A stretch of 64,000 nucleotides of DNA from Lineus longissimus (taxonomy: Eukaryota; Nemertea; Pilidiophora; Heteronemertea; Lineidae): NCBI RefSeq assembly GCF_910592395.1, contig NC_088310.1:21585501-21649500 (forward strand). The letters run 5' to 3'. Of this stretch, positions 13,501-23,469 are shown in pieces. The notes under the pieces were generated by a model. It ran no database searches and was not told where the DNA came from. It was given only the letters and a program-made list of their open reading frames with translations. Numbering within the stretch: the stretch's first letter is position 1; every line of letters starts with the position of its first letter. Made by a program: the position numbers and the translations under genes.

Positions 13501-16500
13501 GCATTGTACATGTATAAATCCTACTTTTGTTGCCTAAAGCTGTCTCCCACCTCTAAGTAATTCACTTGCACTAGAATCAGTATTGTCTATTTCCATATTT
13601 CATTCATGATTCAATCATCTCGCTAAATTCTTCAACCGTCGAGGGGGGGGTTTGGCCGAAAAAAGTCCAAACGTGATTGTTACATTGTGGGGTAGCATTT
13701 GCTTGGCAGCTGTTGAGCGAGATTTATAGCTTATTTCATGACGCTTATTTGCCATAGGATTTGTGGCGGCCAAACAATATGTTTGCGGCGGAAATGTTTA
13801 CCTACCTCAGGGTGTGTGCAAAACATGCGGAGATGTGGATTTAGGAGAGTATCTGCACATGTTGCCTGGCTTGGTGATGCGTGTTTGAAACAATGGGATG
13901 CCGTGCTTGGTGGACTCGGGATACCCCTGGACCTGAATGTCTGTTGACACAAACGCGTAAATGATTTGTTACTATGCATTTACCAGTATTTGGATAGTTT
14001 GGCCCTTTCAGAATTACCTGCCCTTTATTGTATTGTTTCCCTGTAACATTTAAGTCAGCTTGGAAATGAAGGGACTGTCCTTCATGTACCTTCTGGCATT
14101 TTCCCCGATTAACTGTGGCTTTAGGGTCAACTGCCTCTTTAAAAGGAGTGATAATTTAGCTAGATTTGTTGTGAATGGAATTTTGGAATCTTGTACACGT
14201 AGGATACATGTAAGCAGCCACCAGAAAGGCTTTTTTCAACAATTGGAAGAGGCAAGTTGCTGAAGTGTCAAAGCATTATAAGCCCTCCAATATTAATCTT
14301 GTAATTGTTTAAAACTCACAGGTTCTATTGTTTAAAAGGGTTCCCACAAACAGATTATTTTAATGATTAAAATGAAAAAGGATGCACTTGGCACCCTCAG
14401 GTTGAATTTTTTAGAATTTGGGAGGTTTTATCTGCTTGATCCCTATTCACAGAGTATTTGGCTTCAGCTAGTACCAACAGTTTTCTACTAGACATTTGAC
14501 CATCTGGAAACTATGCTGACATTCTACCTGCTAGTGCTAGCTGTAGTCATCAACATAATCAGCATTATTGTCTTTCTCTTGAAAGTGCAAATTTTTTAGG
14601 CAATTTCCCTGTTGTCTTTATAAATCATCCTTGTCCCCCACAAAGTAGGTTCTGAAAGGGTTAATAACCTGATTTCAGTGTACGAGCTAGCTTCATTTGC
14701 CATATCCGATACTTCACCATCCAAATAAAATCTCATTTTGGTCTCAATGCCTCTGGCATCTTCCACGATATTGCGGCAGAACCACCAACACCAGAATATT
14801 TTTTGACGTCCCCTTAATCTAATTGTCTTTTCATTGCCGTTCGCATTCAGCTTTTTTATTGGGATGGACGCAGAAATCAATTCCATTGATAAAATGAAAT
14901 TACCTGGCCGGGTAGACTTCAATTCCAACAAACAGCCTGTGTTGAGAATTTTGTACTCGTTGGATTCGAGTGAGGTTGAGGGTATTGTTTCATGCTCAAG
15001 CTGGCAAGCCTGTTCTACATTTGGGTGTGTGTGTGTGGGGGAGGAGTTCGCTCTTTTATTATGCTGTTCAAACCTACAGCCATTGCCAGGGTGACTGCCA
15101 ATAGTGTTTAGCAGCAGAATCTTGATTGAAGCTACATGTAGAGCTCTGTTTGGTCCAGTCTTGTCCTTTGTCAGTCTGCATGGGCCTGGGGTACAACTAA
15201 TGTGCTTCAGCAACTCCATCAAATTGTTTTAGACTCCTTCACATGAGGAACACTGCAGTGATTTCACTATCTTAGTTCAGGTGACACCACTATCCAAATT
15301 GCATATACCGGTACTGGTTTCTAATGTACAAAATTTCCCCAATTGACAACCTGTCTGCATCATACATATTTCTAATCTCATTGAAGAAAGGCTGTTTATA
15401 TTTTGAGGGACCTTAGTCAAAAGAATGTTTGTTAAAAGAATGGTAGGCGAACTGTTCTGATAAAAAAGGATTCATGTCTTATAACCTTTGTGATGTCGAA
15501 AAGGGGACAGCCCACCCACACCAGTAAATATTGGATCCTTGCAAATTCAGTTGGCACGAAAGTTATTTGTCTGAAGTGCGGAGTACATAAATTTGTGCAA
15601 TTTGTCAGAAATCTTGGGCCTCAAAGCTGCATGTAGAGGCTTCAAATCCCTTGAAGAAATTAGCCACCTAATGAAAGTGAAAATGGGGCCTGATTCAATT
15701 ATGGGGTTATAAGATATTATTCCAGTCTCACATATTTCCCTTTCTGAAATGATACAGTTCATTTTGTCGCTGGCGACGGAAAGTTGTTTTTTCTCCACCG
15801 TTCTAATTTACTGATTTGCTTGGCCTTGGGCAGGAAGCGCTTGATTAGATGGCTGATACCTTGGAGGTTTTTAGCCCTTCTGGGTCATTATTTTCCTTTA
15901 TCTGACGTCTTTTCTTTCATCTGTCTTAAAAAACACCGCTAAATCCTCCACCATGACCTTTCTCACTAGTCGCTAATTGAAAGTTAATTGCTATATTTCC
16001 TGATGGTCTTCGGTAAAGAAATTGATAACTGTTTTTTTTGCCAGATTGCTCGCGGGCTATCAGTGTCCTCGATATATCAATTTTCTCACAAAATAATTAG
16101 ATATACACACGTACATACATAGATTTGTGGCTAATTTTTTTCATTTGTTTCTTAATATCTTTATGTTAATATTTATCATAACCATCGGCACATTCCGAAA
16201 TGAAATACCAGTAGTATCCAGAAGATTTGTCTGTCGGACTCAGATTTGTTTTCTTTGTTATCTGATAATGCTGATTAAATTTACAAATTGATGATTTGGC
16301 TTGCAGCGTAAAAAAGGGTGCATTGTCAAAGAACTGTCTTGAGCATTTTACATGCCATGTCGTTTTCACAGAATTGATTAAGCTTGGTTGAAGAAGTCAA
16401 AATCAGGAGTATTAGCTGGTTAAAAGTTTATTTTTTAGTTTGATTGGAAGGATGTAATACTGTCTCAAAGTTAGGCATAAAGAGAGCTATGCACCTGTAG

Positions 16501-19500
16501 TGTGGTCCATGAATTTAGAATAATAAAAAAAATTGGACATTTTATGATTCTGAATAAAAAAACCTGAGGAGGTACAGCCTACTACTACAGGGCCCAGATT
16601 CATGTTTGTAGGTTTGTATTCAATTGACAATTCGTTATTTCCTCAGTTAAGATTTTGTGCCATTTGATTCACCCTGCCCTCAATTGTGAACAAATCATCC
16701 TGTCCAGGGTGTCGTATTCCCCATGATGTCCATTCTTGCGGTCTCAGTCCATCAAAGGCAAACACCCATGTCCCGGGTGGTCGGGCCGTTGTGGTCATCA
16801 AGATTACAAAATTCTTTCTACCGTATAATTGATTCTTTATGCAGATGCCACATTATGATATAAAGTGCCATAAATGATGACTTATTTCCACCCGTTACTA
16901 TAAAAGATTGTGTTTCATTTCCGAAATCTAGTTTTTGTGCCCTTTCTGTGTCCCTTGCTCGGGGAACAAATAAAGGCGTACCCCCTCAGGGTGCGTCAAA
17001 TCTCTGTGAAGAGTCCTGGACACATGTTCATGTTACTACGTAACAATGAAATATGTTACTGTCCATTACCTCATTATATCGTAAAATAGATTATCTTCTG
17101 CTTTGCCCAAAGGGGTGAACGCGGGGTCAGTTTCTCGGCCCTACAGCTGCGACCCTAAATTGATTAAGGGCGCAATTTGAAAACGTCTCAGTAAACTTCC
17201 GTTATCCGTTCCCTAAGATATTGATGGGCATATCCTGCTATTGTCTGTTGTATCATCGTTGTGCAACCGTCAATCATTCCATTCACCGTGCTCATCCAAG
17301 CAGGTCACATGGGAACTGGACATACGAGAAAGGGTTTCACATTAAATTCTTTAAACAGCCTCTGGGCGAGTGTCTTGCCATCACAGCTGCATCTTTAGGG
17401 ATCTTGCTTTTAAAGTTCTCCCATACTTTCCTTGAGACAGTTATAGCCTTGGTGATAATCAGTCCTTCAAAAAAGTTCATATTTTCAATTGGGAATTTTC
17501 AATTGTATACATTACGTTGAATATTTTGTTTGTTATCAACCTATGATATCTTGCTGCCTTGCAGTTGCCCACACCATTACACCACTTTATAGAAACACAC
17601 AACCAGTTTTAATTTTAATTTTGCCCTGAATATGAGAGCGATAGAGGTGTCTTTTCCAGTCACTGCTTCAGTATGGTTCAGTCATTAGAAGAATGTTCCC
17701 ATGCATGTGATTTACCCAAAAAATCATCATCACCTTGGAAGATCAACCAATCAGTTACAATTATTGGAAAACGAGAAATTTGTCTTGTGACTTATTCAAG
17801 TGAGTCTTTTCCTTAACCTGTCAAACTCAGCCAAAAGATGGTGTGACAACATTTCTTACTGTCAATTCTTCTCCCTTCGTAGTCTAATGCCCACTACATC
17901 GGCTCAGTGGAGCTCGCTATTTGTTAAGATGCCATTCTTGATAGACTTTTTGTCACAGTGAAAAGGACAGTCACAGACACATCATACCTGAGATTGACAG
18001 ATCAAAAAACCATCCTGATATCTTGTTTCAAAAGCATTCAGATTACATGAAGTGAGCAACGTGAACCAGACGACTCGAGAGTCCGTGTTCAGGTTCTATT
18101 AAATAGTGCCATTCACGTGACAGTGGTGTGTGTTACTTTCCTCGCCTTCGGCTAGCACGAGCTAATCTTCTATTGTTTGCGATACCCATTCATGCAGCAT
18201 TACGTTTCTGCCTTGGTTCGTCTGTTATCGAGGGAGAAGCGTAGAACAATAGGTCTAAACATCTGGAACAATTGCTTCGGCATTTCGCCATAACTGCGGG
18301 CATCACTCCCATACCAAATTTGTCTCCTTTTAGTGAATGTCTTTGCTTTGCCAAGTCATCGTAAATAGAAAGTCTGTGATGGCTCAACTTGACTGAATCT
18401 TTGGGTAAATTACAACTTTCACACAAATTTTCTCTGACCCACGTGCTCATCAAGAGCTTTCTAACGTAGGGTTGGTCATTACTTTGAGACCCAGTCTTAT
18501 GATTCTAGGGACAATTTGAACTACACATAGTGATAGATGTCACTACTTGTCCACTAAAGATTTAAATCACCTTGTTACTTGAGACTTGCTGATGTGACAT
18601 CCATAAGATCTATCCATCATAACAGCTCACTCAGTTATTAATAAAGTGCTCAATAGATTTGTTTTGTATGCAAAAACTCAAGCATACGTGATAGGTTTTG
18701 TCACAAATTTTTAGTTGGGAAGATTTTTCAAGACAATACAGTTATCATTATCAATATTTGAATTCTATATTACCAGGGGCATAGTTGACTTGATAGGCCT
18801 GTGTTATACTAACCCTTGGACAAAAAGATGTCGTTGATCATGTTGCTATCTGAATAAACACTTTAAAAAACATCGAAAACACCAGTTACACATTGTATTT
18901 TCTGTTGTGAGATTGCTCCAACTGTAAATATTTTGTAAGAAATAATCCTCTGATACTTATAAATATTGACCTTCCAGAAATTTCCCTCTTTGGTGACAAT
19001 GTAGTTTTTTGTCAGGCAAAACAAGACAAGAACTAAAAACATGACCTGTTTGTTTGCACTTTTCACTGGCAACACAATTTTTGATGACATATGTGATAAT
19101 TCTAATAGCATGTGATCAAAATGTGCAAGAGTACTATTTAGCATATTTGACATGATAAGACATAACGTGAATGTCAAAAATATTGACAATATCACACCAC
19201 GGCTTGGACATGGGAACCTGCATGATGCCTCATTTTGGCGCTGTTTGTTTTATATACATATATGCTCCAGCCATTGTTTTAACTGACTTCTATTGACAAT
19301 GGCACAATATCTCTTGTTGCAGACAAACAAGACAAGAAAAGTGAAAAAGAAAAAATCGACAAAGCGGAGCAGGCCAGACTGGTATATAAGATTTTCAAAA
19401 CTATTTTAGGATTGCCTATTACATGTAGATTTATTAAGAAAAAGTAATCTCGGGCTCTTTGATGGATGTGAATAATCTGTTCTTGTACTATGAGTGTATT

Positions 19501-20169
19501 AAAAATCTGTTTCCAGATTGGATGCACACATGATACAGCTTTATGTACAGTGTAATTTGGGCACGAAATTAGTTAAACAGTTGCCCCTTAAAGTTGCCCA
19601 GCTAGAGTCTGTTTTCTTATAGGACCGAGAAGAAGAGTTACGCATGCTGGCACTCCAGATGAGAAAACGTGACCGAGAGCGTCGCCATCGTGAGATGGAG
19701 CAGAGAGAGAAACTAATGGAATATGAAAGGAAGATAAGACGAAAAAGTCATTCTGGGTCACCCAAGAGGAAACGGCCAAGGTGAAAAAGTAGACACAGCG
19801 CATCCTAGTTAATAGGACTTGTGCCAGAACTTATTATAATTGCCTATTTTATTACTGTAAGCTTGGTTTTACAATCATTTGTTCACTGGAAGGCTTTGAG
19901 ATGCCAAAGTACTTAGAATTTGGGTGGGGGATTTGATAGAACAGTACTATACAAAAAGGCTAAACTTGGAAAGTGCTGGAGGTGTTTTGATAAAATGCTA
20001 CCTATTCTAGAGGGAATAAAATTTCTGTTTCAGATCCCGGTCTCGGTCGTATTCCAGTTCCAGTGACAGCTCCAGGTCAAGGTCAAGGTCACGGTCTAGG
20101 TCGCGGTCAAGGTCACCTCCAGTATCTAAGGCAGAACGAGAGCGAAGAAGAAGGATTGTGGATTATTAA
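4480..20169 (+). CDS. CLASRP: CLASRP (SFRS16/SWAP2), CLK4-associating SR-rich splicing regulator, 19 coding exons, 744 aa
   Basis: Nuclear Arg/Ser-rich protein. In vertebrates the family binds CLK kinases and influences alternative splicing. I joined exons 4480-4578, 5147-5244, 5524-5625, 5896-5984, 6341-6431, 6741-6883, 7135-7231, 7497-7575, 7974-8047, 8172-8213, 8626-8793, 9514-9726, 11034-11330, 11589-11738, 12023-12077, 12816-12900, 19323-19381, 19623-19780 and 20034-20169. All introns are GT-AG and the total is 2235 nt, divisible by 3. Domains: the conserved N-terminus (MWHEARKQEKKIRG) and the DRY_EERY/SWAP-N region, roughly residues 38-165, including NYERYR; an acidic Glu/Asp segment around 180-215; KFITSFGG near 325; RS domain around 305-580; TPQEKLRKKMQKALN near 610; a charged helix around 632-695; a terminal RS tail and RRRIVDY end. 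Human CLASRP is about 670 aa, so this one is slightly longer, mainly in the RS region. The start at 4480 is set by homology. An in-frame ATG at 4453 would add nine residues, and an in-frame stop lies at 4441. The gene assignment is firm; a few RS-region boundaries could be alternative splice forms. Confidence 0.96.
4579..5146 (+). other. CLASRP intron 1
   Basis: Contains two close copies of AAACTATAGAGTG (near 4595 and 4626) and a related CACTCTATAGAGTAG near 4787. Nothing coding is seen. Confidence 0.6.
5147..5244 (+). CDS. CLASRP: CLASRP coding exon 2
   Basis: Acceptor TATTCAG, donor GTGAGT at 5245. Encodes RADPTQFLRIYGRPYKIHLD and then AVALAAESPQSM, matching the vertebrate DPAQFLQVHGRACKVHLD segment. 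Starts in phase 0 and ends two bases into an ATG. Confidence 0.95.
5524..5625 (+). CDS. CLASRP: CLASRP coding exon 3
   Basis: Acceptor TTTCAG, donor GTAAGT. Encodes MPWQGNIDNMIDRFDVRAHL, the best-conserved part of the SWAP-N/DRY_EERY region. Confidence 0.95.
5896..5984 (+). CDS. CLASRP: CLASRP coding exon 4
   Basis: Acceptor TTTCAG, donor GTAAGT. Contains INYERYRTLVQNECSG, the tyrosine-rich signature of the DRY_EERY domain shared with SFSWAP. Confidence 0.95.
6341..6431 (+). CDS. CLASRP: CLASRP coding exon 5
   Basis: Acceptor TTTGCAG, donor GTAAGT. Encodes TEEQCLVQIHIEEQYG and a KASEEEKKK tail, matching SEEQCLYQIYIDELYG of the vertebrate protein. Confidence 0.95.
6741..6883 (+). CDS. CLASRP: CLASRP coding exon 6
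   Basis: Acceptor TTTCAG, donor GTAAGG. Encodes KLADKRVAIAYTYEDST followed by an acidic stretch (EEEKKEEEEGAGSDAESD), as in the family. Confidence 0.93.
7135..7231 (+). CDS. CLASRP: CLASRP coding exon 7
   Basis: Acceptor GATTTCAG, donor GTCAGT. Encodes VVIDVDILTDEQREVMN and TTFGMTHGDFI, aligning with the vertebrate VDVDELNQEQ...TTYGMADGDFV segment. Confidence 0.94.
7497..7575 (+). CDS. CLASRP: CLASRP coding exon 8
   Basis: Acceptor CCTATAG, donor GTAAGT. Encodes a charged helix, LLELDKEDAELLRQAKILEE and EKAQFS; the vertebrate counterpart is LRKDKEEAEAIKHAKALEEEKAMYS. Ends in phase 0. Confidence 0.94.
7974..8047 (+). CDS. CLASRP: CLASRP coding exon 9
   Basis: Acceptor CTGAAG, donor GTATGT. 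Encodes GRKSRRERRAFKERQMKGKN and LSPPR, matching GRRSRRQRREFREKRLRGRKISPP. Confidence 0.94.
8172..8213 (+). CDS. CLASRP: CLASRP coding micro-exon 10 (42 nt)
   Basis: Only 42 nt, between TTTCAG and GTAAGT. Encodes SYAARDSPKYEPFR, matching SYARRDSPTYDPYK in vertebrates. Phase 2 at both ends, so skipping it keeps the frame. Confidence 0.93.
8626..8793 (+). CDS. CLASRP: CLASRP coding exon 11
   Basis: Acceptor ATTTCAG, donor GTCGGT. Encodes SSSSRSRSRSPETSGRVKFI and TSFGGDSSDDE, the conserved FITSFGG block. Phase 2 at both ends. Read-through into intron 11 meets TGA after two codons. Confidence 0.93.
9514..9726 (+). CDS. CLASRP: CLASRP coding exon 12 (RS domain)
   Basis: Acceptor TGAACAG, donor GTAACT. 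A proline-rich start (SPSPPVVPKPQNKPALPIGK) runs into SR dipeptides and SRRRRYRYSR. An internal AAG|GTAAAA at 9590 could serve as an alternative donor. Phase 2 at both ends. Confidence 0.92.
9944..11007. mobile_element. piggyBac-type MITE in CLASRP intron 12
   Basis: TTAACCCTTTTGCTGCCAA at 9944-9962 and its exact reverse complement at 10989-11007 bound a 1.06 kb element. The TTAA at each end reads as the target-site duplication and the CCC terminus is typical of piggyBac-like elements. Sub-terminal repeats of the end motif occur on both sides (a second CCTTTTGCTGCCAACTTCGC at 9992; TTGCTTGGCA near 10952). The longest internal frame is ~85 codons, so it is non-autonomous. Confidence 0.88.
11034..11330 (+). 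CDS. CLASRP: CLASRP coding exon 13 (RS domain core, largest exon)
   Basis: Acceptor TACTTCAG, donor GTATAT. It is 297 nt, almost wholly RS/SR repeats, with an APLAKRNYWGARSRSNSHGK island. Codon use within the repeats is dominated by TCA AGG. Phase 2 at both ends. The acceptor lies 26 bp downstream of a MITE. Confidence 0.92.
11589..11738 (+). CDS. CLASRP: CLASRP coding exon 14
   Basis: Acceptor GCCTTCAG, donor GTATGT. Encodes SRSRTPKNEAKPTIKRYRRP and an acidic/lysine-rich SESDNDKKPEKKPDN segment. Phase 2 at both ends. Poorly conserved against vertebrates; placed by phase and splice signals. Confidence 0.88.
12023..12077 (+). CDS. CLASRP: CLASRP coding exon 15 (55 nt)
   Basis: Acceptor TTTTCAG, donor GTCAGT. 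Encodes RNEPKYKKPVGKAAIPPAK and ends in phase 0, which is what the next, well-conserved exon requires. Confidence 0.86.
12816..12900 (+). CDS. CLASRP: CLASRP coding exon 16
   Basis: Acceptor ATTTCTAG, donor GTGAGT. Encodes AYSFVGSSTKLTPQEKLRKK then MQKALNCQ; the vertebrate protein has KLTPQEKLKLRMQKALNRQ here. Confidence 0.95.
12901..19322 (+). other. CLASRP intron 16, 6.4 kb
   Basis: By far the largest intron; the others are 0.2-1.3 kb. No repeat explains most of its length. It holds the longest open frame of the window (14596-15222, minus, 208 codons) with no recognised domain, and much unique AT-rich sequence around 15.8-18.5 kb that could be regulatory. Confidence 0.8.
19323..19381 (+). 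CDS. CLASRP: CLASRP coding exon 17 (59 nt), after a 6.4 kb intron
   Basis: Acceptor TTGTTGCAG, donor GTATAT. Encodes YKQDKKSEKEKIDKAEQARL, matching FKADKKAAQEKMIQQEHERQ of the vertebrate protein; phases agree on both sides. Confidence 0.92.
19623..19780 (+). CDS. CLASRP: CLASRP coding exon 18
   Basis: Acceptor TTATAG, donor GTGAAA. Encodes a highly charged helix, DREEELRMLALQMRKRDRER through KLMEYERKIRRKS. If intron 18 is retained, the last split codon is completed as AGG and is followed at once by TGA. Confidence 0.94.
20034..20169 (+). CDS. CLASRP: CLASRP terminal coding exon 19
   Basis: Acceptor GTTTCAG. Encodes a second RS tract (SRSRSYSSSSDSSRSRSRSR), then PPVSKAERERRRRIVDY and TAA at 20167-20169. 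Confidence 0.94.
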
Positions 20170-21870
20170 CAGGTGATTGTTCATTTTAACGAAGGATATT
20201 TGCTAAATTTATGTTGGCCCCCATGTTCTTGATTGTGGTAGCCGACTGTAGCCCACCTTGGCCTACTGCATTTTAAAAATGGTTGTTTTGAAAATCAAAA
20301 TCTTAATCCTCAAAAGTTTTTGCAAATGTGAATTACAGTTATGCATTCTGAACTGATATCAAGATTGGATTAGAAAAATGGAGGATCAGGATAATTCGGA
20401 ATTGGATTATTTGAGAATTTGTTGTTGTTTTGTTGTAAATCTGGACTACTGTATCAAATACAAAGGAGTTTCAGAGAATAAACATTGGATGCTGAAATGG
20501 ACTTGGAGCAAATGAGTTTCAGTGTATATAACATTGGATACTAAAGTGAAGGAAGGATCAAATTCATTTAGCTCTGTGTTGTATTATTGAGAGGACTTTA
20601 CTTCAAATGCTGTTAACTGTGAATTCGGCTAATTTGTGTTGCAAAGGGGAACAATTTGTGGTTTTTCTTTTGAGGCCAGTCTCATAGTTGCATAGTTAGT
20701 TCTGAAACTTAAATAAGGTTTAATTGAAGAACCCTTATCTTACCACACCCTGCTTTAAGATAAGTCGCACGTGTTAGCATGTTGCTGTATGTTTTTTTAC
20801 CCGAACAAAAAGTTTTACAAGAAACGTCTTTTTGAAAACGCAGAAGGCTAAAACTGAGATTCTTTTCTGACTGGTACTTTGATAATAGGTAAGTTTTCGG
20901 GAAATGCTAAGAAATAGCCTGGAGCTATAGTCCTGGCTTTCCTCAACCCACGGATCTACACTGGTTTTCACCTTAATTAGGACAGGGCTGCTGTGTATTG
21001 TATTACTGCACTGTACATGGGATATGTTTTCTAGTTGTGTTGAAACAGATGCTACAGTTTTCTATACATTACTAGCCAATCTCTATGAAAGTAGCAATAA
21101 CAGCTATTGGCATTTGAAAAAATCAAGTCATCCCATCTTTATTCAGCATCTTCTGTAAAAAGAACATTAACCGGGTCTGAATGCTGTGGTTTAGGTCCAT
21201 AAAAACTAACACAAGGCAAGTCTAGCTAAGCCTTATGGCCTGCCTTGGTGATAGCTTAGGCCAGTAGCAATTCAAAAAATGACATTTATGTAATGGTTCT
21301 GGCAGTTAAAAACTAATGGTGCTTTTAGGGTGTGAATACAGCTTAGACCTGGGTCAGGAATATATGGAAATTTAGTGTTGATCCGTCAGTAAAGACAAGT
21401 TTTTGGTTGTTTATTCATGTGGTGGGCTTTTAGTATATTTCCGAGGCGAGGATTTCCAGTGGCATTGGATTTTTCTCCTTCGTGAACCACACTTCTCTTT
21501 CTGAAAAGTGTATTAATGTCCTGAATAATGTACTAAAAGAACACTGTTTCTTAGAATGAGATTGTCATATTTTTTTTCCTGTTCATGTGATTGTAGACTG
21601 GGCTATTACTAAATTTTGTGGTGTACAGAGTGTTTGTTTCAATGTTGTTGTTCCTTTAATGCTCAAAGTATTGTCTCTGTGTCTGCAACAGACAAAATAA
21701 GGTACTGAATAGTTTTGGTGGAGGAGACACCATTTTTGGTGAAATTGAAGCACAGAATAGTTTCTGCAAAGTATTAGCCTGCTTTAATATGGCTAGTATT
21801 ACCGGGTAGTTGTTGGTGTACGAAAAAGTTTTTGGAGAAAAATTGTAATCAATAAAGTCAATTGATTTTG
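20170..21870 (+). other. CLASRP 3' UTR (inferred, ~1.7 kb)
   Basis: This stretch follows the stop codon and has no other coding signal. A first AATAAA at 20477 could give a short UTR. A second AATAAA at 21851, followed by a TG/T-rich stretch (GTTTTCCTCTTGTTTGTTTT), is a better cleavage context, so I place the main end near 21870. No transcript was available to confirm this. Confidence 0.6.
21851..21856 (+). terminator. Polyadenylation signal AATAAA
   Basis: Canonical hexamer with a downstream T/GT-rich element. It is the likely distal poly(A) site of CLASRP; the proximal alternative is AATAAA at 20477-20482. Confidence 0.6.
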
Positions 21871-22130
21871 AAATGTTTTCCTCTTGTTTGTTTTAACCCC
21901 TCAAGGACTAAGGCTGTTGAGATCTGAACTCTCACAAAATATCAGAGGATGTGGTGCCACAAGCACAATCTACTGACAGTGCCTGATCCGCCTTGCAGAA
22001 AATAGACAACTATGGTGCCACATAGTCAACTTTATAGGGTCACCCCAATGGCTGCGGGTAGATTGATAGATATACCATGTAGTTTAACTGTTTGAGAGCC
22101 AGTCAAGCGCAGTGGCATAAAGGGCTTCAA

Positions 22131-22143
22131 CCCCCCCCCCCCC
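22131..22143 (+). repeat. Poly(C) tract, 13 bp
   Basis: Uninterrupted C13 shortly upstream of the foldback MITE. Confidence 0.95.
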
Positions 22144-22239
22144 ATTGTGTTCCTAAACATGCGCTTTAACTGTATTTCTCTCTTTAGGTACATGTTAGAC
22201 CTTTTCAAATGTCAAAATTGGTGGGTAAGCTTTCGCACT

Positions 22240-22434
22240 ATTACGGCAAACTAATAAATTTCGTGCTTCTTTATTTTTGCAATTCACAAAAATTTCATAT
22301 TGGATAAAAATTTCACAATCAAAATTTTGACGGATGATATTTCTTGAAGTTTTTCAATCGTAAATATATTTCTGTGATTTTTTGTGAAATTTGCAAAAAT
22401 AAAAGGCCATGAAAATTTGACAGTTTATGGTATT
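22240..22434. mobile_element. Short foldback MITE (~195 bp)
   Basis: Imperfect inverted arms of ~55 bp. The left arm runs TTACGGCAAACTAATAAATT...TTTATTTTTGCAATTCAC; the right arm runs GTGAAATTTGCAAAAATAAA...TTTGACAGTTTATGGTA. No ORF. The superfamily is not determined. Confidence 0.72.
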
Positions 22435-23282
22435 CCATTCCAGCAATTTATATAAACCAGTAATAGCTCTCATGCTCTTTGAAAGTTATGTCAATCTTTC
22501 AAGATGCGATGCACTTTCCACAAACAAAGACAGAACTAAAGTGATATGATTTGGGTGGCTAAGGCAATACTTAGCTGACCATACTGAAAATTTTCCAGAA
22601 ACTTAGATACTACTTTGCCGAAATTCCTCTTTGAGGGGACTTCTTGTGAAATTTTCCTGGTGCTATTAGACCTTTCTAAGCACACTTTTCTGAAAAGTCT
22701 GAAAACTTGACTTCATGTGCTTGAAAACTGAGTATTTTGGCTTTGTGCAGTGTCGGTGTTGAGTTGTCACTGGTTTAGCACCTATTCCCTTGTGACAGGA
22801 CATGATTCATGAAGGTTGCAATCAAGTTTTGTCCTTGAGGAGAATGAAGACCAGATTTGCGGCAGGTCTCTGAGGCCTACAAAGGAGGATTATTCCAGGA
22901 TCATGTGGATATACAGAATACAGATAGTAACCACTGTTCATGCACCATTTGGAAAGAAGTTACGGCACACTTTAGTAGAACTTCACTAAGATTTTTGATG
23001 GATGGCCGATACCGAACTGAACCCGGTCAGTTTTCCAAACAGCGCTTCAAGCTCTTCTAACAGCATGGCAATTGTTGTATTACAGGGAAGTTACTGCATG
23101 TCATCATAATGTAATTAACTGCATGCGAGTTGTTGTTCATTCTTTTATTTGTTACACGCTTAGTTTTTTTTCGCTTGATGAAATTAGGGGCCATCCTTTT
23201 AAGAATGTATGCATGTAAATCCAAATTTTTAGCCAGCTTGGTCATAGACCAATAGGGCTTATGCTGCTCAGGTTGGTGAGTG

Positions 23283-23465
23283 GTGGTCTGTCGTGCATCC
23301 GTTGTCGTCGTGGGTCGTCGTAAGTGGGTCGTCGTCCGTGGGTTGTAATCTGTGGGTCGTCCTCTGTGGGTTGTCGTCTGTGGGTCGTCGTCCGTGGGTC
23401 GTCGTCCGTGGGTCGTCATCGGTGTGTCGTCGTCCCTGGGTCGTCATCCGTAGGTCGTCCTTCCG
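23283..23465 (+). repeat. 15 bp microsatellite-like array (GGGTCGTCGTCCGTG)n
   Basis: About twelve imperfect units. Similar GTCGTCG-rich leaders precede the monomers at 24530 and 61205, so this is probably the expanded 5' part of the same element family. Confidence 0.9.
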
Positions 23466-23469
23466 TCTG

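Noticed and set aside
23057-23419. 120-codon minus-strand frame rich in TTTHGRRPTDD repeats
   Set aside because: It is a translation of the 15 bp GTCGTCGTCCGTGGG array; both strands stay open in repeats of this period.
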